Positions 51,545-62,756 of a stretch of 64,000 nucleotides of DNA are shown here, in pieces. The DNA is from an uncultured Pelagibacteraceae bacterium (GTDB taxonomy: Bacteria; Pseudomonadota; Alphaproteobacteria; Pelagibacterales; Pelagibacteraceae). A program made the position numbers and the translations under genes. Positions within the stretch are counted from its first letter, which is position 1, and each line of letters starts with the position of its first letter. The notes under the pieces were generated by a model. The model saw only the letters and a list, made by a program, of their open reading frames with translations. It searched no databases and was not told the DNA's origin. The DNA lies in assembly GCA_902611845.1 (NCBI GenBank), contig CACMAX010000005.1:30657-94656 (forward strand). Reading direction: 5' to 3'.

Positions 51545-53319
51545 TAATACACTCTTTCTTGTGGAGGAAAATATTGGACTTCATTTGTTAATGTAGAAGT
51601 GTGTACATCTCTGTATTCAATTTTAGTATTTTTTCCATCACACCAAGATAATGTATGTTTCATAAATTTTTCATCATTTCTTTTCGGATAATCTTCACGA
51701 GCATGAGCTCCTCTGCTTTCTTTTCTGTGATATGCAGAATCTACAGTTGTTATCGCTTGTCTAATTAAATTATCAAATTCTAAAGTCTCAACTAAATCAG
51801 TATTGAATACCAACGATTTATCTTTAACTGAAATCGATTCCATACCGTCATAGGTTTTTCTGATCTCATCTACGCCCTCTTTAAGATTCTTTTCAGTTCT
51901 AAATACAGCGCATTTAGACTGCATTGTTTTTTGCATCGCCAGTCTAAGTTCAGCAGTTCCATTATCTCCCTCTGCATACCTCAGTTTATCAAATCTATTT
52001 AGACATTTTTCAGTTTCGCTTTCACTAACTTCTTCGTGAGGCGTACCAGGTTTTACTAATTCCGCTGCTCTCTTAGCTGCAGCTCTTCCAAAAACAACCA
52101 AATCAATTAGTGAATTTGAACCTAATCTATTTGCTCCATGCACAGATACGCATGCGGCCTCACCAATCGCCATCAAGCCCGGGACTGTTTTTTGAGATCC
52201 GTTTACTGTTAAAACTTCAGCTTTATAATTTGTTGGTATACCGCCCATATTATAATGAACAGTTGGAACAACTGGTATTGGTTCTTTAGTTACATCTACA
52301 TTTGCAAATAATCTTGCTGCTTCTGTGATGCCTGGCAATCTATCTTCAATAACTTTTTTATCTAAATGACTTAAATATAAATGAACATGGTCTTGATCTT
52401 TACCAACACCTCTTCCCTCATTGATTTCAATTGACATTGATCTGCTAACTACATCTCTTGATGCAAGATCTTTAGCGTTAGGAGCATATCTCTCCATAAA
52501 TCTCTCACCTTTAGAGTTTACCAAATATCCACCTTCACCCCTTACACCTTCAGAAATAAGTGTTCCATGTCCATATATTCCTGTTGGGTGAAATTGTACA
52601 AACTCCATATCTTGAAGAGGTAATCCAGCTCTTAATACCATTGCATTACCATCACCAGTACAAGTATGTGCGGATGTTGCTGAGTAATACACTTTCCCAT
52701 ATCCCCCTGTGGCTATAATTGTTATGTGAGATCTAAAACGATGAATTGTTCCATCATTTAAATTCCAAGCAATTAAACCTTTGCATTGCCCATCTTTCAT
52801 AATTAAGTCTAATGCAAAATATTCAATAAAAAATTCTGTATTATGTTTAAGTGCTTGACCATACAATGTATGAAGAATTGCATGACCAGTTCTGTCTGCT
52901 GCAGCACAAGTTCTTTGTACAATTCCATTTCCATAATTTTTTGTCATTCCTCCAAATGGTCTTTGATAGATTTTTCCGTCTTCTGTTCTACTAAAAGGAA
53001 CACCATACTTTTCTAATTCTAGTACTGCTTTTGGAGCTTCCTTACACAAATATTCAATACTATCTTGATCGCCTAACCAATCTGCTCCTTTTACAGTATC
53101 GTACATATGCCAACGCCAATCGTCTTCTCCCATGTTTCCAAGGGCTGCTGAAATTCCACCTTGGGCAGCTGATGTATGACTTCTAGTTGGAAAGACTTTA
53201 GAAATGCATGCAGTTTTTAATCCAGCTTCACTTAAGCCAACCGCAGCTCTTAGGCCAGAACCTCCAGCACCAAGGACAACGACATCGTATTCATGATCTA
53301 TAATATTATAAGATTTCAT
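51544..53319 (-). CDS. sdhA: Succinate dehydrogenase flavoprotein subunit
   Basis: The 591-aa subunit has [16 protein letters not shown] for [18 protein letters not shown] with the covalent-flavin His, [23 protein letters not shown], the catalytic Arg of [29 protein letters not shown] and the C-terminal [11 protein letters not shown]. It oxidises succinate to fumarate. It overlaps sdhD by 4 bp (ATGA). Confidence 0.99.
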   Translation of the reverse strand: MKSYNIIDHEYDVVVLGAGGSGLRAAVGLSEAGLKTACISKVFPTRSHTSAAQGGISAALGNMGEDDWRWHMYDTVKGADWLGDQDSIEYLCKEAPKAVLELEKYGVPFSRTEDGKIYQRPFGGMTKNYGNGIVQRTCAAADRTGHAILHTLYGQALKHNTEFFIEYFALDLIMKDGQCKGLIAWNLNDGTIHRFRSHITIIATGGYGKVYYSATSAHTCTGDGNAMVLRAGLPLQDMEFVQFHPTGIYGHGTLISEGVRGEGGYLVNSKGERFMERYAPNAKDLASRDVVSRSMSIEINEGRGVGKDQDHVHLYLSHLDKKVIEDRLPGITEAARLFANVDVTKEPIPVVPTVHYNMGGIPTNYKAEVLTVNGSQKTVPGLMAIGEAACVSVHGANRLGSNSLIDLVVFGRAAAKRAAELVKPGTPHEEVSESETEKCLNRFDKLRYAEGDNGTAELRLAMQKTMQSKCAVFRTEKNLKEGVDEIRKTYDGMESISVKDKSLVFNTDLVETLEFDNLIRQAITTVDSAYHRKESRGAHAREDYPKRNDEKFMKHTLSWCDGKNTKIEYRDVHTSTLTNEVQYFPPQERVY

Positions 53320-53645
53320 ATAGTTAGTTTAAATACCGCAAATATTGTAATTAAAGGGATTGTTATAGCAAAAAAATTTAAAGCTTTGTTTGCGGCATTT
53401 TTGATTTTTTCATCTTTAATATAGTCTTCAAAAACCTCGCTGATGCTTAATGCCGAGAAAAAATAAGCAAAAATAAGAAAAAGACTAAATATAAACTTTG
53501 AAGGTTGAGAAGTTAGAAAAGTTAATATCTCTAAGTAGCTTTTGTCATAAATACTAACCAAATTTAAAGCAAACCATAACATCAAAGGTACTAATATGAG
53601 AGAACTCACTTTTAAAAATACCCATTTTTTTGTTACTGCTCTCAT
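53316..53645 (-). CDS. sdhD: Succinate dehydrogenase membrane anchor subunit SdhD
   Basis: The 109-aa protein has three membrane helices and the alphaproteobacterial SdhD start [20 protein letters not shown]. The quinone-site Asp-Tyr pair is present as Asp74-Tyr75 (VFEDYIKDE). The position that corresponds to the E. coli heme ligand His71, 12 residues before this Tyr, is Phe63. The neighbouring residues contain no other histidine, and in fact no His is present in the whole protein. It begins on the last base of sdhC. Confidence 0.9.
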   Translation of the reverse strand: MRAVTKKWVFLKVSSLILVPLMLWFALNLVSIYDKSYLEILTFLTSQPSKFIFSLFLIFAYFFSALSISEVFEDYIKDEKIKNAANKALNFFAITIPLITIFAVFKLTI

Positions 53646-54025
53646 TAAAATAAATTTCGTCCTATTAAATAAATTAAAACGGTTAATATAAAAGATCCAA
53701 ATATTACAATTAAGCCAGTAATTTTTGTGGTTTTTAACTCAAATCCATAACCAAAATCCATAATTAAATGTCTTATCTCACTTAAGATTTGAAAACTAAA
53801 AGACCATGTAATACCCAAGATGAAAAATTTCCCAATAATAGATTGGAGGAATAATTTTATAAATTCATGACTTCCTTCGCTAAATGAAAAAAAAATAAAA
53901 AAGATACAAATTAAAGTTATTGCTAATATATTTATTATTCCTGTAATTCTATGAGATATTGAAACTAAAGATGAAACATGCCATCTATAAATTTGAATAT
54001 GAGGAGATAAAGGATTATTTTCCAT
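53645..54025 (-). CDS. sdhC: Succinate dehydrogenase cytochrome b556-type subunit SdhC
   Basis: The 126-aa protein has three membrane helices, the N-terminal SPHIQIYRWHVSSLVSISHRITG with the quinone-site Ser22 and Arg26 equivalents, and SEIRHLIMDFGYGFE. Aligned on IRH...MDFGY, the E. coli heme ligand His84 corresponds to Gln79. His86 matches E. coli His91, which is not the axial ligand. The gene overlaps asd by 11 bp and opens the sdhCDAB block. Confidence 0.92.
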   Translation of the reverse strand: MENNPLSPHIQIYRWHVSSLVSISHRITGIINILAITLICIFFIFFSFSEGSHEFIKLFLQSIIGKFFILGITWSFSFQILSEIRHLIMDFGYGFELKTTKITGLIVIFGSFILTVLIYLIGRNLF

Positions 54026-55025
54026 TTTGATTTGCTTTCATTATTGTTTCTGCAATTTCTACAGAATTTAATGCGGCGCCTCTTAATAGGTTATCTGAAA
54101 CGATCCACAAATTAATTGAATTCTCTTTTGTTTTATCATCTCTAATTCTTGAGATAAATGTTTCATCACTACCAGTTGCTTCTATTGGTGTACTATATCC
54201 TCCATTTTCTCTTTTATCTATAACTCTACAACCATCAGCATTATTTAATGCTTCTCTGATTTGTTCTAGAGAATAAGGATTTTCAAACTCTATATTTACT
54301 GACTCTGAATGTGATACAAGAACAGGAATTCTAACGCACGTAGCTGTTAGCTCTATATTTTTGTCCAGTATTTTTTTTGTTTCATTAGTCATTTTCAATT
54401 CTTCTTTTGTATATCCATCATCCGAAAAAACATCAATGTGAGGAATGATATTGAAAGCTATTTGTTTAGTAAAATTTTTAGATTCAACAGAATTTCCATC
54501 AAGATAAGATTTAGTTTGTTCAATCAATTCATCCATAGGTGCTTTTCCGCCTCCAGAAACAGATTGATAGGTGGAAACTATTACTCTTTTTATTTTGTAT
54601 AAATCATGTAATGGTTTAAGAGCTAATACTAACTGAGCTGTTGAGCAGTTAGGATTTGCCACAATATTTTTTTTCATTTCATTAATTTTTTCTGCATTCA
54701 CTTGAGGTACAATAAGTGGAACGTCAGGATCCATTCTAAAAAAACTAGAATTATCAATTACAGTTGTTAATTTTGCTGCACTTTCTGCATATTGTTCTGC
54801 AATTTTACCACCTGCTGCAAAAAAAGTTATATTTGCATTTGAAAAATCATATTTTTCAAGATCATGGACTTCATAATCTTTGCCCTTAAAACTTATTTTT
54901 TTTCCAGCACTATTAGAAGAGGCTACTAAAAAAAGGTTATTAAATTTAATATCCTTTTTTTCTATAACTTCTAATGTTTTTCTTCCAACATTACCGGTTG
55001 CACCGATGATAGCTATATTATTCAT
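54015..55025 (-). CDS. asd: Aspartate-semialdehyde dehydrogenase
   Basis: The 336-aa enzyme reduces aspartyl phosphate to the semialdehyde for Lys, Thr and Met synthesis. It has IIGATGNVGRKTLEVI for NADP, NPNCSTAQLVLALKPL with the catalytic Cys and CVRIPVLVSHSESVNIEF with the catalytic His region. Usual alphaproteobacterial neighbours are leuB upstream and other core genes; here dmdA precedes it by 14 bp. Confidence 0.96.
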   Translation of the reverse strand: MNNIAIIGATGNVGRKTLEVIEKKDIKFNNLFLVASSNSAGKKISFKGKDYEVHDLEKYDFSNANITFFAAGGKIAEQYAESAAKLTTVIDNSSFFRMDPDVPLIVPQVNAEKINEMKKNIVANPNCSTAQLVLALKPLHDLYKIKRVIVSTYQSVSGGGKAPMDELIEQTKSYLDGNSVESKNFTKQIAFNIIPHIDVFSDDGYTKEELKMTNETKKILDKNIELTATCVRIPVLVSHSESVNIEFENPYSLEQIREALNNADGCRVIDKRENGGYSTPIEATGSDETFISRIRDDKTKENSINLWIVSDNLLRGAALNSVEIAETIMKANQNGK

Positions 55026-55039
55026 TTTAAAGATTTATA

Positions 55040-56149
55040 CTAAATGAAAGGTAAATCGCAAACTGTTCCGTTAAAACTATTACCATTTATATCAATTTTG
55101 AATGTTTGCTTTGCTTCAAAATATGGTTTTTTTATCATAGCTATACCAATTACCTGTTTAAAAGTTGGATTGTAACAACCTGATCTTAGTTCTCCGATTA
55201 TATTATTTTTTTCATCTGTTAAATTCATTGAACCAGTTACGCTTATTTTATCAGTATCAATTTTAACGCCCATTAGTTTTCTTTTAATTCCTTCAGACTT
55301 TATTTTTTTTAATTTCTCTTTTCCTAAAAATTCAACATCACTATCAATATTAATATATTTATCAAAGCCACATTCGTATGGGTTATCTCCATTGTCCATA
55401 TCGTTTCCTTGAGAAAGTAATCCACTTTCTATACGTTCAATTAAATTAGGACATCCTGCTCTAATATTAAACTCATCTCCGATTTCAAATAAATGATCGT
55501 ATAGTTTTAAACCCGACTCATTATTCTCTACATAAATTTCATATCCACCTTGTTTAGACCATCCTGATTGAGCAATTAAATGTTTGGCTCCAGCAAAATC
55601 AAAATAATCAAAACCAAAAAATTTTAAATTTGTTATTTTTTCACCAAAAACTTTTTCCATTAATTTAAATGATTTAGGCCCTTGTACAGCCATAATGTCA
55701 ACTTCGGGTTCGATAATATTTACATCAAATTTATTTCCAATTGCCAATCCTTTTGCAAATAAGATTACATCCGTATCTGCAATAGAAACCCACCATTTAT
55801 TCTCATTAAATCTTAGAACAACTGGATCATTAATTAATCCAGCATTATCATCTATGATTGGACAATAATAACATCTTCCATCTTTTGATTTCGAAAGATC
55901 TCTACAAGTCATAAGTTGAACCAATTTTGCAGCATCTTTTCCAGTAATCTCTACTTGTCTTTCAGCGGCCACATCCCAAACTTGAACATGCTCTTTTAAA
56001 TGATGATATGAGTCTTCTAAAGAACCAAATGCAGCAGGAAGCAACATATGATTGTATATTGTGTAAGCTGTAACACCTTGTTTTTCAATTCTTGATGTAT
56101 AAGGCGTACCTCTAAGTCTTCTTGATTTTGCAATTGAAAAGTTTTTCAT
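55040..56149 (-). CDS. dmdA: Dimethylsulfoniopropionate demethylase DmdA
   Basis: The 369-aa protein of the GcvT/aminomethyltransferase fold transfers a methyl from DMSP to tetrahydrofolate, leaving methylmercaptopropionate. Its length and motifs match the DmdA of Pelagibacter as I recall it: [76 protein letters not shown] and [14 protein letters not shown]. True GcvT lacks the RGTPYT and [10 protein letters not shown] segments and would sit with gcvH/gcvP. It follows dmdB by 65 bp and precedes asd. Confidence 0.93.
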   Translation of the reverse strand: MKNFSIAKSRRLRGTPYTSRIEKQGVTAYTIYNHMLLPAAFGSLEDSYHHLKEHVQVWDVAAERQVEITGKDAAKLVQLMTCRDLSKSKDGRCYYCPIIDDNAGLINDPVVLRFNENKWWVSIADTDVILFAKGLAIGNKFDVNIIEPEVDIMAVQGPKSFKLMEKVFGEKITNLKFFGFDYFDFAGAKHLIAQSGWSKQGGYEIYVENNESGLKLYDHLFEIGDEFNIRAGCPNLIERIESGLLSQGNDMDNGDNPYECGFDKYINIDSDVEFLGKEKLKKIKSEGIKRKLMGVKIDTDKISVTGSMNLTDEKNNIIGELRSGCYNPTFKQVIGIAMIKKPYFEAKQTFKIDINGNSFNGTVCDLPFI

Positions 56150-56214
56150 TTTTTAGCTTAGTGTCATCTTTTTATCTATTTGTAAAGAAAGTAAGTTGTT
56201 TATTTGAAAGAAAT

Positions 56215-57843
56215 CTAATTAAGTTCCTTAGCTCTTTTTCTTAATTCAAATTTTTGGATTTTTCCTGTTGATGTTTTTGGAAGTTCACAGAAGTCTATTT
56301 TTTTTGGAATTTTGAACCCTGCTAGAGTTTCTCTACAAAAATCGATTAATTCTTTTTCATTTGTCTCTTTATCTGCCACTTTCTCTATAAATGCGCATGG
56401 AACTTCTCCCCATTTCTCATCTGGTTTTGCTACTACTGCAACAATTGAAACAGCTGGGTGCTTAGAAAGTGTGTTTTCGATTTCGATAGAAGAAATATTC
56501 TCTCCACCTGAAATAATAATATCTTTCGACCTATCTTTAACTTTGATGTATCCATCTGGATAAATAACTGCCAAATCGCCAGAGTGAAACCATCCATCTT
56601 TCATAGCCTTGTCTGTAGCCTCTTTGTCCTTAAAATATCCTTTCATAACAACATTACCTTTGATCATTATCTCGCCAATGGTTTCTCCATCCTTAGGCAC
56701 TGGTTTCATAGTTTCTGGATCTAAAACAACTACTCCTTCTGTATTTGGAAATCTCACACCTTGCCTTGCTTTAATTTCATTAATTTTATCTTCTTCAAAA
56801 CCATTCCATTCATCATTCCAAGCACATTGTAAAACATGTCCATATGTTTCTGTTAAACCGTAGACATGCATTACCTCAAATCCTAATGCTTTCATTTTTT
56901 TGAAAATAATACTTGGAGGTGGTGCTCCAGCAGTTAAAACATAAACTTTGTTTTTTAATTCTTTGATGTCATTTTGTGATGCACCTGTTATCATATTAAG
57001 TACAATAGGTGCACCTCCAAAATGGGTAATGTCATGCTTTTCAATTAATTCAAATATTTTTTTTACATCAATAGCTCTTAAACAAACTGTTTTTCCATTT
57101 AACATTGGTATTGTCCACGGGTACCCCCATCCATTACAGTGGAACATTGGTACAACTGTTAAAAAATTTAATCTATTTGGCATGTTCCAAGCAACGGCAC
57201 TACCTGTTGACATTAAATAAGAACCTCTATGATGATAAACAACACCTTTTGGATTTCCAGTTGTTCCAGATGTATAACTTAAAGAAATCGCTTGCCACTC
57301 ATCCTTTGGTTTTTTCCAAATATAATTTTCATCACCAGTATTTAAAAATTCCTCATATTCTCTATCTCCAATTTTTTTTAATAAAGATTGATCTGCAAAA
57401 TCGTCTTGAACATCAATTACAATTGGTTTGTCCTTTAGAATTGATAAAGCCTTTTCTGCAACAGCATGTAATTGCCTGTCTATTATTAATACTTTTGCTT
57501 CACTGTGTTCTAAAATATAAGCAACAGTTTTTGCATCAAGTCTTGAATTAATTGTATTTAAAACAGCTCCTGTCATAGGAACAGAATAATGTGCCTCGAA
57601 AATCTCTGGAGTGTTAAAGGTCATAACTGAAACTGTGTCTCCTTCAACAATACCAATTTTCTCTAGTGCGCTTGCAAATTTGATACACCTGTTAAATACT
57701 TCAGTCCATGTGAAAGATTTTGTTTCATATACTAAAGCCTCATAATTTGGATAAATATCTTTTGCTCTTTCTAGAAAGCTAAGCGGTGTTAACGGGACAT
57801 AATTTGAAGGATTTTTATCTAAGTTCTGATTATATTTGTTCAT
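56215..57843 (-). CDS. dmdB: Acyl-CoA synthetase, DmdB-like (methylmercaptopropionate-CoA ligase)
   Basis: The 542-aa AMP-forming ligase has the P-loop SLSYTSGTTGNPKGVVYHHRG (recognised by YTSGTTGNPKG), HVYGLTETYG, the YFKD and WFHSGDLAVIYPDGYIKVKDR (ATP and hinge) motifs and the C-terminal lysine in KTSTGKIQKFELR. Adjacent dmdA and dmdC indicate that it activates methylmercaptopropionate with CoA. The ATG overlaps the dmdC stop by one base (TGATG). Other medium-chain acids are possible substrates. Confidence 0.85.
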   Translation of the reverse strand: MNKYNQNLDKNPSNYVPLTPLSFLERAKDIYPNYEALVYETKSFTWTEVFNRCIKFASALEKIGIVEGDTVSVMTFNTPEIFEAHYSVPMTGAVLNTINSRLDAKTVAYILEHSEAKVLIIDRQLHAVAEKALSILKDKPIVIDVQDDFADQSLLKKIGDREYEEFLNTGDENYIWKKPKDEWQAISLSYTSGTTGNPKGVVYHHRGSYLMSTGSAVAWNMPNRLNFLTVVPMFHCNGWGYPWTIPMLNGKTVCLRAIDVKKIFELIEKHDITHFGGAPIVLNMITGASQNDIKELKNKVYVLTAGAPPPSIIFKKMKALGFEVMHVYGLTETYGHVLQCAWNDEWNGFEEDKINEIKARQGVRFPNTEGVVVLDPETMKPVPKDGETIGEIMIKGNVVMKGYFKDKEATDKAMKDGWFHSGDLAVIYPDGYIKVKDRSKDIIISGGENISSIEIENTLSKHPAVSIVAVVAKPDEKWGEVPCAFIEKVADKETNEKELIDFCRETLAGFKIPKKIDFCELPKTSTGKIQKFELRKRAKELN

Positions 57844-59603
57844 CAGTTAAATTTTGCGCTCATAGTATATTTACTACCAGAAATAGCAGATTTATAATGG
57901 CTCTCAGCTCTAGGCAAAATTTTATCAAAATAGTAATTTCCTGTATTTAATTTATCTTCATAAAACTCTTTATTATTTTCTAAATTTTCATAGCTTTTTC
58001 TCATTGTCTTTAGCCATATAAATGAAAGACAAAAATAACCAAAAAATCTTAAATAATCGTTACATGATGCGCTTATATCGTCTTTTGGTGTGTTACCATT
58101 AGGAGATATCCAGTCAGTGAAATCTGACAATATATTTTTTAATTCAGATATTTTTTTCACATGTTCATTTAATTTATCTACTTTTGAACAATCTTGAATT
58201 TCTGTTTCTACATATTTCATAAAATTATCAAAAACTTTTTTCTGACTTATTTTTCTAAATACAAAATCAATTGCCTGCACTGAATTAGTTCCTTCATAAA
58301 TAGGTGTAATTCTATTATCTCTAAATAATTGTTCTATTCCTTGGTCTTTTGTATAACCATAGCCACCAAAAACCTGAATTGCTTCATTGGTTATTTCCAT
58401 ACCCATATCTGTAAAAAATGACTTAATTACAGGCGTCATAAGACCCACAATATCCGATGCATCTTTTTTTACTTCCTCTGAACTATGACTTAAGCTTACA
58501 TCTACCTGCTGAGCCATCCAAAAAGATAAGGATCTTTCTCCCTCAATTATAGACTTCATATTTAATAAACTTCTTCTTATATCTGCATGCTTAATAATTA
58601 AATCTGTTTCTCCATTAGAATTATTATTTGATTTACCTTGTTTTCTCTCTTTAGAATAACTTAAAGCAGTTTGATAAGCTGTTTCAGATAGACCTAATCC
58701 TTGTATACCGACAACGATTCTTTCTAAGTTCATCATTGTAAACATAGAATTTAATCCTTTGTTCTCTGGTCCGATCATATACCCTTTGGCATCATCAAAA
58801 CTTAATACACATGCCGGTGAACCTTTAATACCCATTTTTGATTCAATTGAAACAGTATTGACGCCGTTTCTTGGACCAATTGATCCATCATCATTAATTT
58901 CATATTTTGGTACTAAAAATAAACTTATCCCCTTCGTTCCTTTTGGTGCGTCCTGCGTTCTTGCTAAAACAAGGTGTATAATATTTTCAGTTAAATCGTG
59001 GTCACCAGAAGTAATAAAGATTTTTTGTCCACTTATATTATAAGTACCATTTTCATTTTTAATTGCCTTTGTTTTTATTAATCCTAAATCTGTTCCACAT
59101 TGAGGCTCTGTTAAACACATTGTCCCACTCCATTTACCCTCAACAATTTTAGGAAGATATGTATTTTTGATTTCTTCAGTTGCATGACTCAAAATACAAT
59201 TATATGCACCTATACTTAATTCACTATATAATTTAAAAGATAAACTTGATGATGAAAGCATTTCATCAAAAAAAGCACTTACAGTTTTTGGCATTCCTTG
59301 ACCACCATATTTTGGATCACAAGTTAAAGATACCCATCCATCTTCTATAAATTTTGAATATGCCTCTTTATAACCTGGAGGGGTTCTAACTACTCCATTT
59401 TCATAGACACAAGGATTTTCGTCTCCAGCTTTTGCTAAAGGAAGAAGCATTTCTTCATTAATTTTTGCAGCTTCCTCTAAGATATCTTTTACTAAATCAG
59501 AAGTGACTTCTTTATATTTTTCAATTTCGTTATAATTTTTATTATCTTTTAGATGTTCAAATAAGAACATCATATCTTTCACAGGTGCGGAATAAACAGT
59601 CAT
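57843..59603 (-). CDS. dmdC: Acyl-CoA dehydrogenase, DmdC-like (MMPA-CoA dehydrogenase)
   Basis: The 586-aa protein is of the long acyl-CoA dehydrogenase type: MCLTEPQCGTDLGLIKTKA, ISGQKIFITSGDHD, FGGYGYTKDQGIEQLFRDNRI with TPIYEGTNSVQAID, and the catalytic Glu in YEGTNSVQ. The N-terminal 40-residue extension and the C-terminal extra domain are those of the DmdC/FadE-like group. It would oxidise methylmercaptopropionyl-CoA to methylthioacryloyl-CoA. A DmdD-type hydratase, needed for the next step, is not in the window. It follows leuB by 32 bp. Confidence 0.85.
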   Translation of the reverse strand: MTVYSAPVKDMMFLFEHLKDNKNYNEIEKYKEVTSDLVKDILEEAAKINEEMLLPLAKAGDENPCVYENGVVRTPPGYKEAYSKFIEDGWVSLTCDPKYGGQGMPKTVSAFFDEMLSSSSLSFKLYSELSIGAYNCILSHATEEIKNTYLPKIVEGKWSGTMCLTEPQCGTDLGLIKTKAIKNENGTYNISGQKIFITSGDHDLTENIIHLVLARTQDAPKGTKGISLFLVPKYEINDDGSIGPRNGVNTVSIESKMGIKGSPACVLSFDDAKGYMIGPENKGLNSMFTMMNLERIVVGIQGLGLSETAYQTALSYSKERKQGKSNNNSNGETDLIIKHADIRRSLLNMKSIIEGERSLSFWMAQQVDVSLSHSSEEVKKDASDIVGLMTPVIKSFFTDMGMEITNEAIQVFGGYGYTKDQGIEQLFRDNRITPIYEGTNSVQAIDFVFRKISQKKVFDNFMKYVETEIQDCSKVDKLNEHVKKISELKNILSDFTDWISPNGNTPKDDISASCNDYLRFFGYFCLSFIWLKTMRKSYENLENNKEFYEDKLNTGNYYFDKILPRAESHYKSAISGSKYTMSAKFN

Positions 59604-59635
59604 AAATTTAATAGTATCAAATTAAGTTAATTTTT

Positions 59636-60745
59636 TTATTTTTGCAAATATGCAATAATCGCATCTCCCATACCAGAAGTTGAAATTTCTTTTGTTCCTT
59701 TTGACATAATATCTTTAGTTCTTAACCCATCATCTAGTACATTTTGTACTGCTTTTTCTAAGTCATCAGCCTCTTTATCTAAGTCAAGAGAGTACCTCAG
59801 GGCCATTGCAAAACTCAAGATGGTTGCAATTGGATTTGCAATTCCTTTTCCAGCAATATCTGGAGCAGATCCATGAACAGGCTCATACATTGCTCTCATT
59901 TCACCATCTTTATTTTTTGCACCCAAAGAAGCTGAAGGTAATAAACCTAAAGATCCCGTCAGCATAGATGCTTCATCTGACAACATATCACCAAACAAAT
60001 TATCTGTCACAATTACATCAAATTGCTTTGGATTTCTCAAAAGTTGCATTGCACAATTATCTGCAAGCATATGATTTAACTCAACATCTTTAAATTCTTT
60101 ATCGTGAAGATTTTGAACTTCCTCTTTCCATAATTGACCTGCTTCCATAACATTCGATTTTTCACAGGAAGTAACTTTATTGTTTCTCTTCTTTGCTAGA
60201 TCGAATGCAACTCTAGCAACTCTTTTAATTTCTGATGAAGTATAAGTATGAGTGTTTATTCCTTTACGTTCACCATTATCAATTGGCTTAATGCCTCTCG
60301 GCTCACCAAAATAAATACCACCTGTCAATTCTCTAACAATCATAATGTCTAGACCTGATACGATTTCAGGTTTTAGGGTAGATGCCTCAACTAATTGTTT
60401 AAAACAAATTGCAGGCCTCAAATTTGCAAATAATTTTAATTCTTTTCTTAGCTTAAGAAGAGCTCTCTCAGGTCTTTTGGAAAAATCTAAATTATCATAT
60501 TTTGGTCCACCCACAGCTCCTAAAATGACTGCTTCACATTCTAATGATTTATAAAATACTTCATCTGTAATCGGTGTTCCGTGCTTGTCGTAAGATGCTC
60601 CTCCAACTAAGGCCTCTTCCATATCAAAATCAAGAGATTTATTTACATTAAACCAAGTTATAATTTTTTTAACTTCACCAATAACCTCGGGACCAATACC
60701 ATCACCTGGTAATAATAAGAATTTTCTTTTTTTGACTTTAATCAT
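59636..60745 (-). CDS. leuB: 3-Isopropylmalate dehydrogenase
   Basis: The 369-aa NAD-dependent enzyme oxidises and decarboxylates 3-isopropylmalate in leucine synthesis. It has [23 protein letters not shown] for the substrate loop, [14 protein letters not shown], the [20 protein letters not shown] metal site and [17 protein letters not shown]. It overlaps leuD by 8 bp, so leuC-leuD-leuB form one unit. Confidence 0.98.
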   Translation of the reverse strand: MIKVKKRKFLLLPGDGIGPEVIGEVKKIITWFNVNKSLDFDMEEALVGGASYDKHGTPITDEVFYKSLECEAVILGAVGGPKYDNLDFSKRPERALLKLRKELKLFANLRPAICFKQLVEASTLKPEIVSGLDIMIVRELTGGIYFGEPRGIKPIDNGERKGINTHTYTSSEIKRVARVAFDLAKKRNNKVTSCEKSNVMEAGQLWKEEVQNLHDKEFKDVELNHMLADNCAMQLLRNPKQFDVIVTDNLFGDMLSDEASMLTGSLGLLPSASLGAKNKDGEMRAMYEPVHGSAPDIAGKGIANPIATILSFAMALRYSLDLDKEADDLEKAVQNVLDDGLRTKDIMSKGTKEISTSGMGDAIIAYLQK

Positions 60746-61343
60746 TAAATATCCAAGGCTTTGTGGATTTTAATTTTTCTTCAAATGAAATTATTTTATT
60801 AGACTTTTCCAAAGACAGTGCAATATCATCTAGTCCCTCAATTAAACATTTTTTTTTAAATTCATCTAATTCAAATTTGATTTCTTTATTCCCAAAAATT
60901 ATTTTTTGATCTGGTAAATTTATTGCAATTTCTTCTTGTCTCTTAGAATATTCAGAAAGTTCTTTTATCTGTTCATCATTAACTTTAATAGGCAATATTC
61001 CATTTTTAAAACAATTATTATAAAATATATCTGCGTAACTAGTACTTATAACGCAAGTGATACCAAAGTCTAAAAGTGCCCATGGCGCATGTTCTCTAGA
61101 TGATCCACATCCAAAATTATTCCCTGCAATTAAAATCTTAGAATTATCATATGGAGATTTATTTAAGATAAAGTCATCTATTACTTTACCTTCTTCGTCA
61201 TATCTCATTTCATAAAATAAATTTTTTCCAAGTCCTGTTCTTTTTATTGTTTTTAAAAATTGCTTTGGAATAATCATATCTGTATCGATATTTACAATTG
61301 GTAAATATGCAGGAATACTTTTTAATGTTGAGAATTTGTTCAT
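60738..61343 (-). CDS. leuD: 3-Isopropylmalate dehydratase small subunit
   Basis: The 201-aa swivel-domain subunit has [38 protein letters not shown] with the substrate-binding GSSREHA and [23 protein letters not shown]. It pairs with LeuC to isomerise isopropylmalate. The start immediately follows the leuC stop. Confidence 0.98.
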   Translation of the reverse strand: MNKFSTLKSIPAYLPIVNIDTDMIIPKQFLKTIKRTGLGKNLFYEMRYDEEGKVIDDFILNKSPYDNSKILIAGNNFGCGSSREHAPWALLDFGITCVISTSYADIFYNNCFKNGILPIKVNDEQIKELSEYSKRQEEIAINLPDQKIIFGNKEIKFELDEFKKKCLIEGLDDIALSLEKSNKIISFEEKLKSTKPWIFND

Positions 61344-62747
61344 TTAACTATTGTATTTTCTAACATCATCTAAATTTCCAGATATAGCAGCTGCAGCAGC
61401 CATAGCTGGACTAACTAAATGAGTTCTTCCACCTCGTCCTTGTCTTCCTTCGAAATTTCTATTTGATGTTGAAGCACATCTTTCTTCTGGCTTCAACTTA
61501 TCTGCATTCATAGCTAAACACATTGAGCAACCTGGCTCACGCCATTCAAATCCAGAATTTTTAAATATTACATCTAAACCTTCTTGCTCTGCTTGTTGTT
61601 TTACTAATCCTGAACCAGGAACTATCATTGCATTTACATGAGAAGCAATTTTTTTATCTTTTAAGATTTTTGCAGCTTCTCTTAAATCTTCAATTCTTCC
61701 ATTTGTGCAACTTCCAATAAAAACTTTATCAATTCTAATATCTTTTATTTTAGTTTTCGGCTTTAAACCCATATATTTTAATGACCTGTTAATAGAATTT
61801 TTTCTGTCTTCGTTTTGCTCATTTTCAGGATCGGGAACAATTCCATCAATATCTACTACATCCTGAGGCGAAGTTCCCCAAGTTACCATTGGTTTAATAT
61901 CTTTGCCCTCAAGACTGATTTCTTTGTCAAATACTGCATCACCATCAGACTTTAATTTACTCCAATATTCTAATGCTTTGTCCCAATTTGAATTCTTTGG
62001 AGACATTGGTTTACCTTTTAAATAATTAAAAACTTTTTCATCTGGTTCTATAAGTCCAGCCCTTGCTCCACCTTCAATTGTCATATTGCAAATCGTCATT
62101 CTTTGTTCGACACTTAAATTCGAAATTAAGTTTCCAGCATATTCAATTACATAACCAGTTCCACCAGCTGTACCAATTTTTCCGATTATTTGTAATATTA
62201 CATCCTTAGATGTTACTCCAACAGGAAGAGATCCATTAACGTTTATTCTAAAATTTTTTGATTTTTTTTGAACTAAAGTCTGTGTTGCCAAGACATGTTC
62301 CACTTCCGAAGTTCCAATTCCAAATGCTAATGCACCAAATGCTCCGTGAGTAGCTGTGTGACTATCGCCACAAACGATAATAGTTCCTGGTTGTGTAAAT
62401 CCCTGTTCTGGACCAATAATATGAACTATTCCTTGTCTTTTATCGTTCATTCCAAAAAGATTTATTCCAAATTCTGCACAGTTTTTTTCTAGTGTCTCAA
62501 TTTGTATTTTTGAATCTTTGTCAGTAATAGGCACTGATCTATCCGTTGTTGGAACATTGTGATCTGCTACTGCTAAAGTTAAAGAAGGTTGTCTAACTTT
62601 TCTATTAGAATTTCTTAAACCTTCAAATGCTTGTGGACTAGTAACTTCATGAATTAAATGTCTATCAACAAATAAAAGTGAAGTCCCATCTTCTTGTTGA
62701 TGAACAAGGTGATCATTCCATATTTTATCGTATATAGTTTGAGGCAT
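61344..62747 (-). CDS. leuC: 3-Isopropylmalate dehydratase large subunit
   Basis: The 467-aa aconitase-family protein has the three 4Fe-4S cysteines in [13 protein letters not shown] and [13 protein letters not shown], plus [21 protein letters not shown] and the C-terminal [22 protein letters not shown]. It lies 9 bp after rplS. The rplS-leuC junction is shared by many alphaproteobacteria. Confidence 0.98.
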   Translation of the reverse strand: MPQTIYDKIWNDHLVHQQEDGTSLLFVDRHLIHEVTSPQAFEGLRNSNRKVRQPSLTLAVADHNVPTTDRSVPITDKDSKIQIETLEKNCAEFGINLFGMNDKRQGIVHIIGPEQGFTQPGTIIVCGDSHTATHGAFGALAFGIGTSEVEHVLATQTLVQKKSKNFRINVNGSLPVGVTSKDVILQIIGKIGTAGGTGYVIEYAGNLISNLSVEQRMTICNMTIEGGARAGLIEPDEKVFNYLKGKPMSPKNSNWDKALEYWSKLKSDGDAVFDKEISLEGKDIKPMVTWGTSPQDVVDIDGIVPDPENEQNEDRKNSINRSLKYMGLKPKTKIKDIRIDKVFIGSCTNGRIEDLREAAKILKDKKIASHVNAMIVPGSGLVKQQAEQEGLDVIFKNSGFEWREPGCSMCLAMNADKLKPEERCASTSNRNFEGRQGRGGRTHLVSPAMAAAAAISGNLDDVRKYNS

Positions 62748-62756
62748 TGTAAAAAA

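Noticed and set aside
55040..56149. Glycine cleavage T protein (GcvT) as the identity of dmdA.
   Set aside because: No gcvH or gcvP nearby, DmdA-type segments ([16 protein letters not shown]) are present, and dmdB and dmdC are adjacent.
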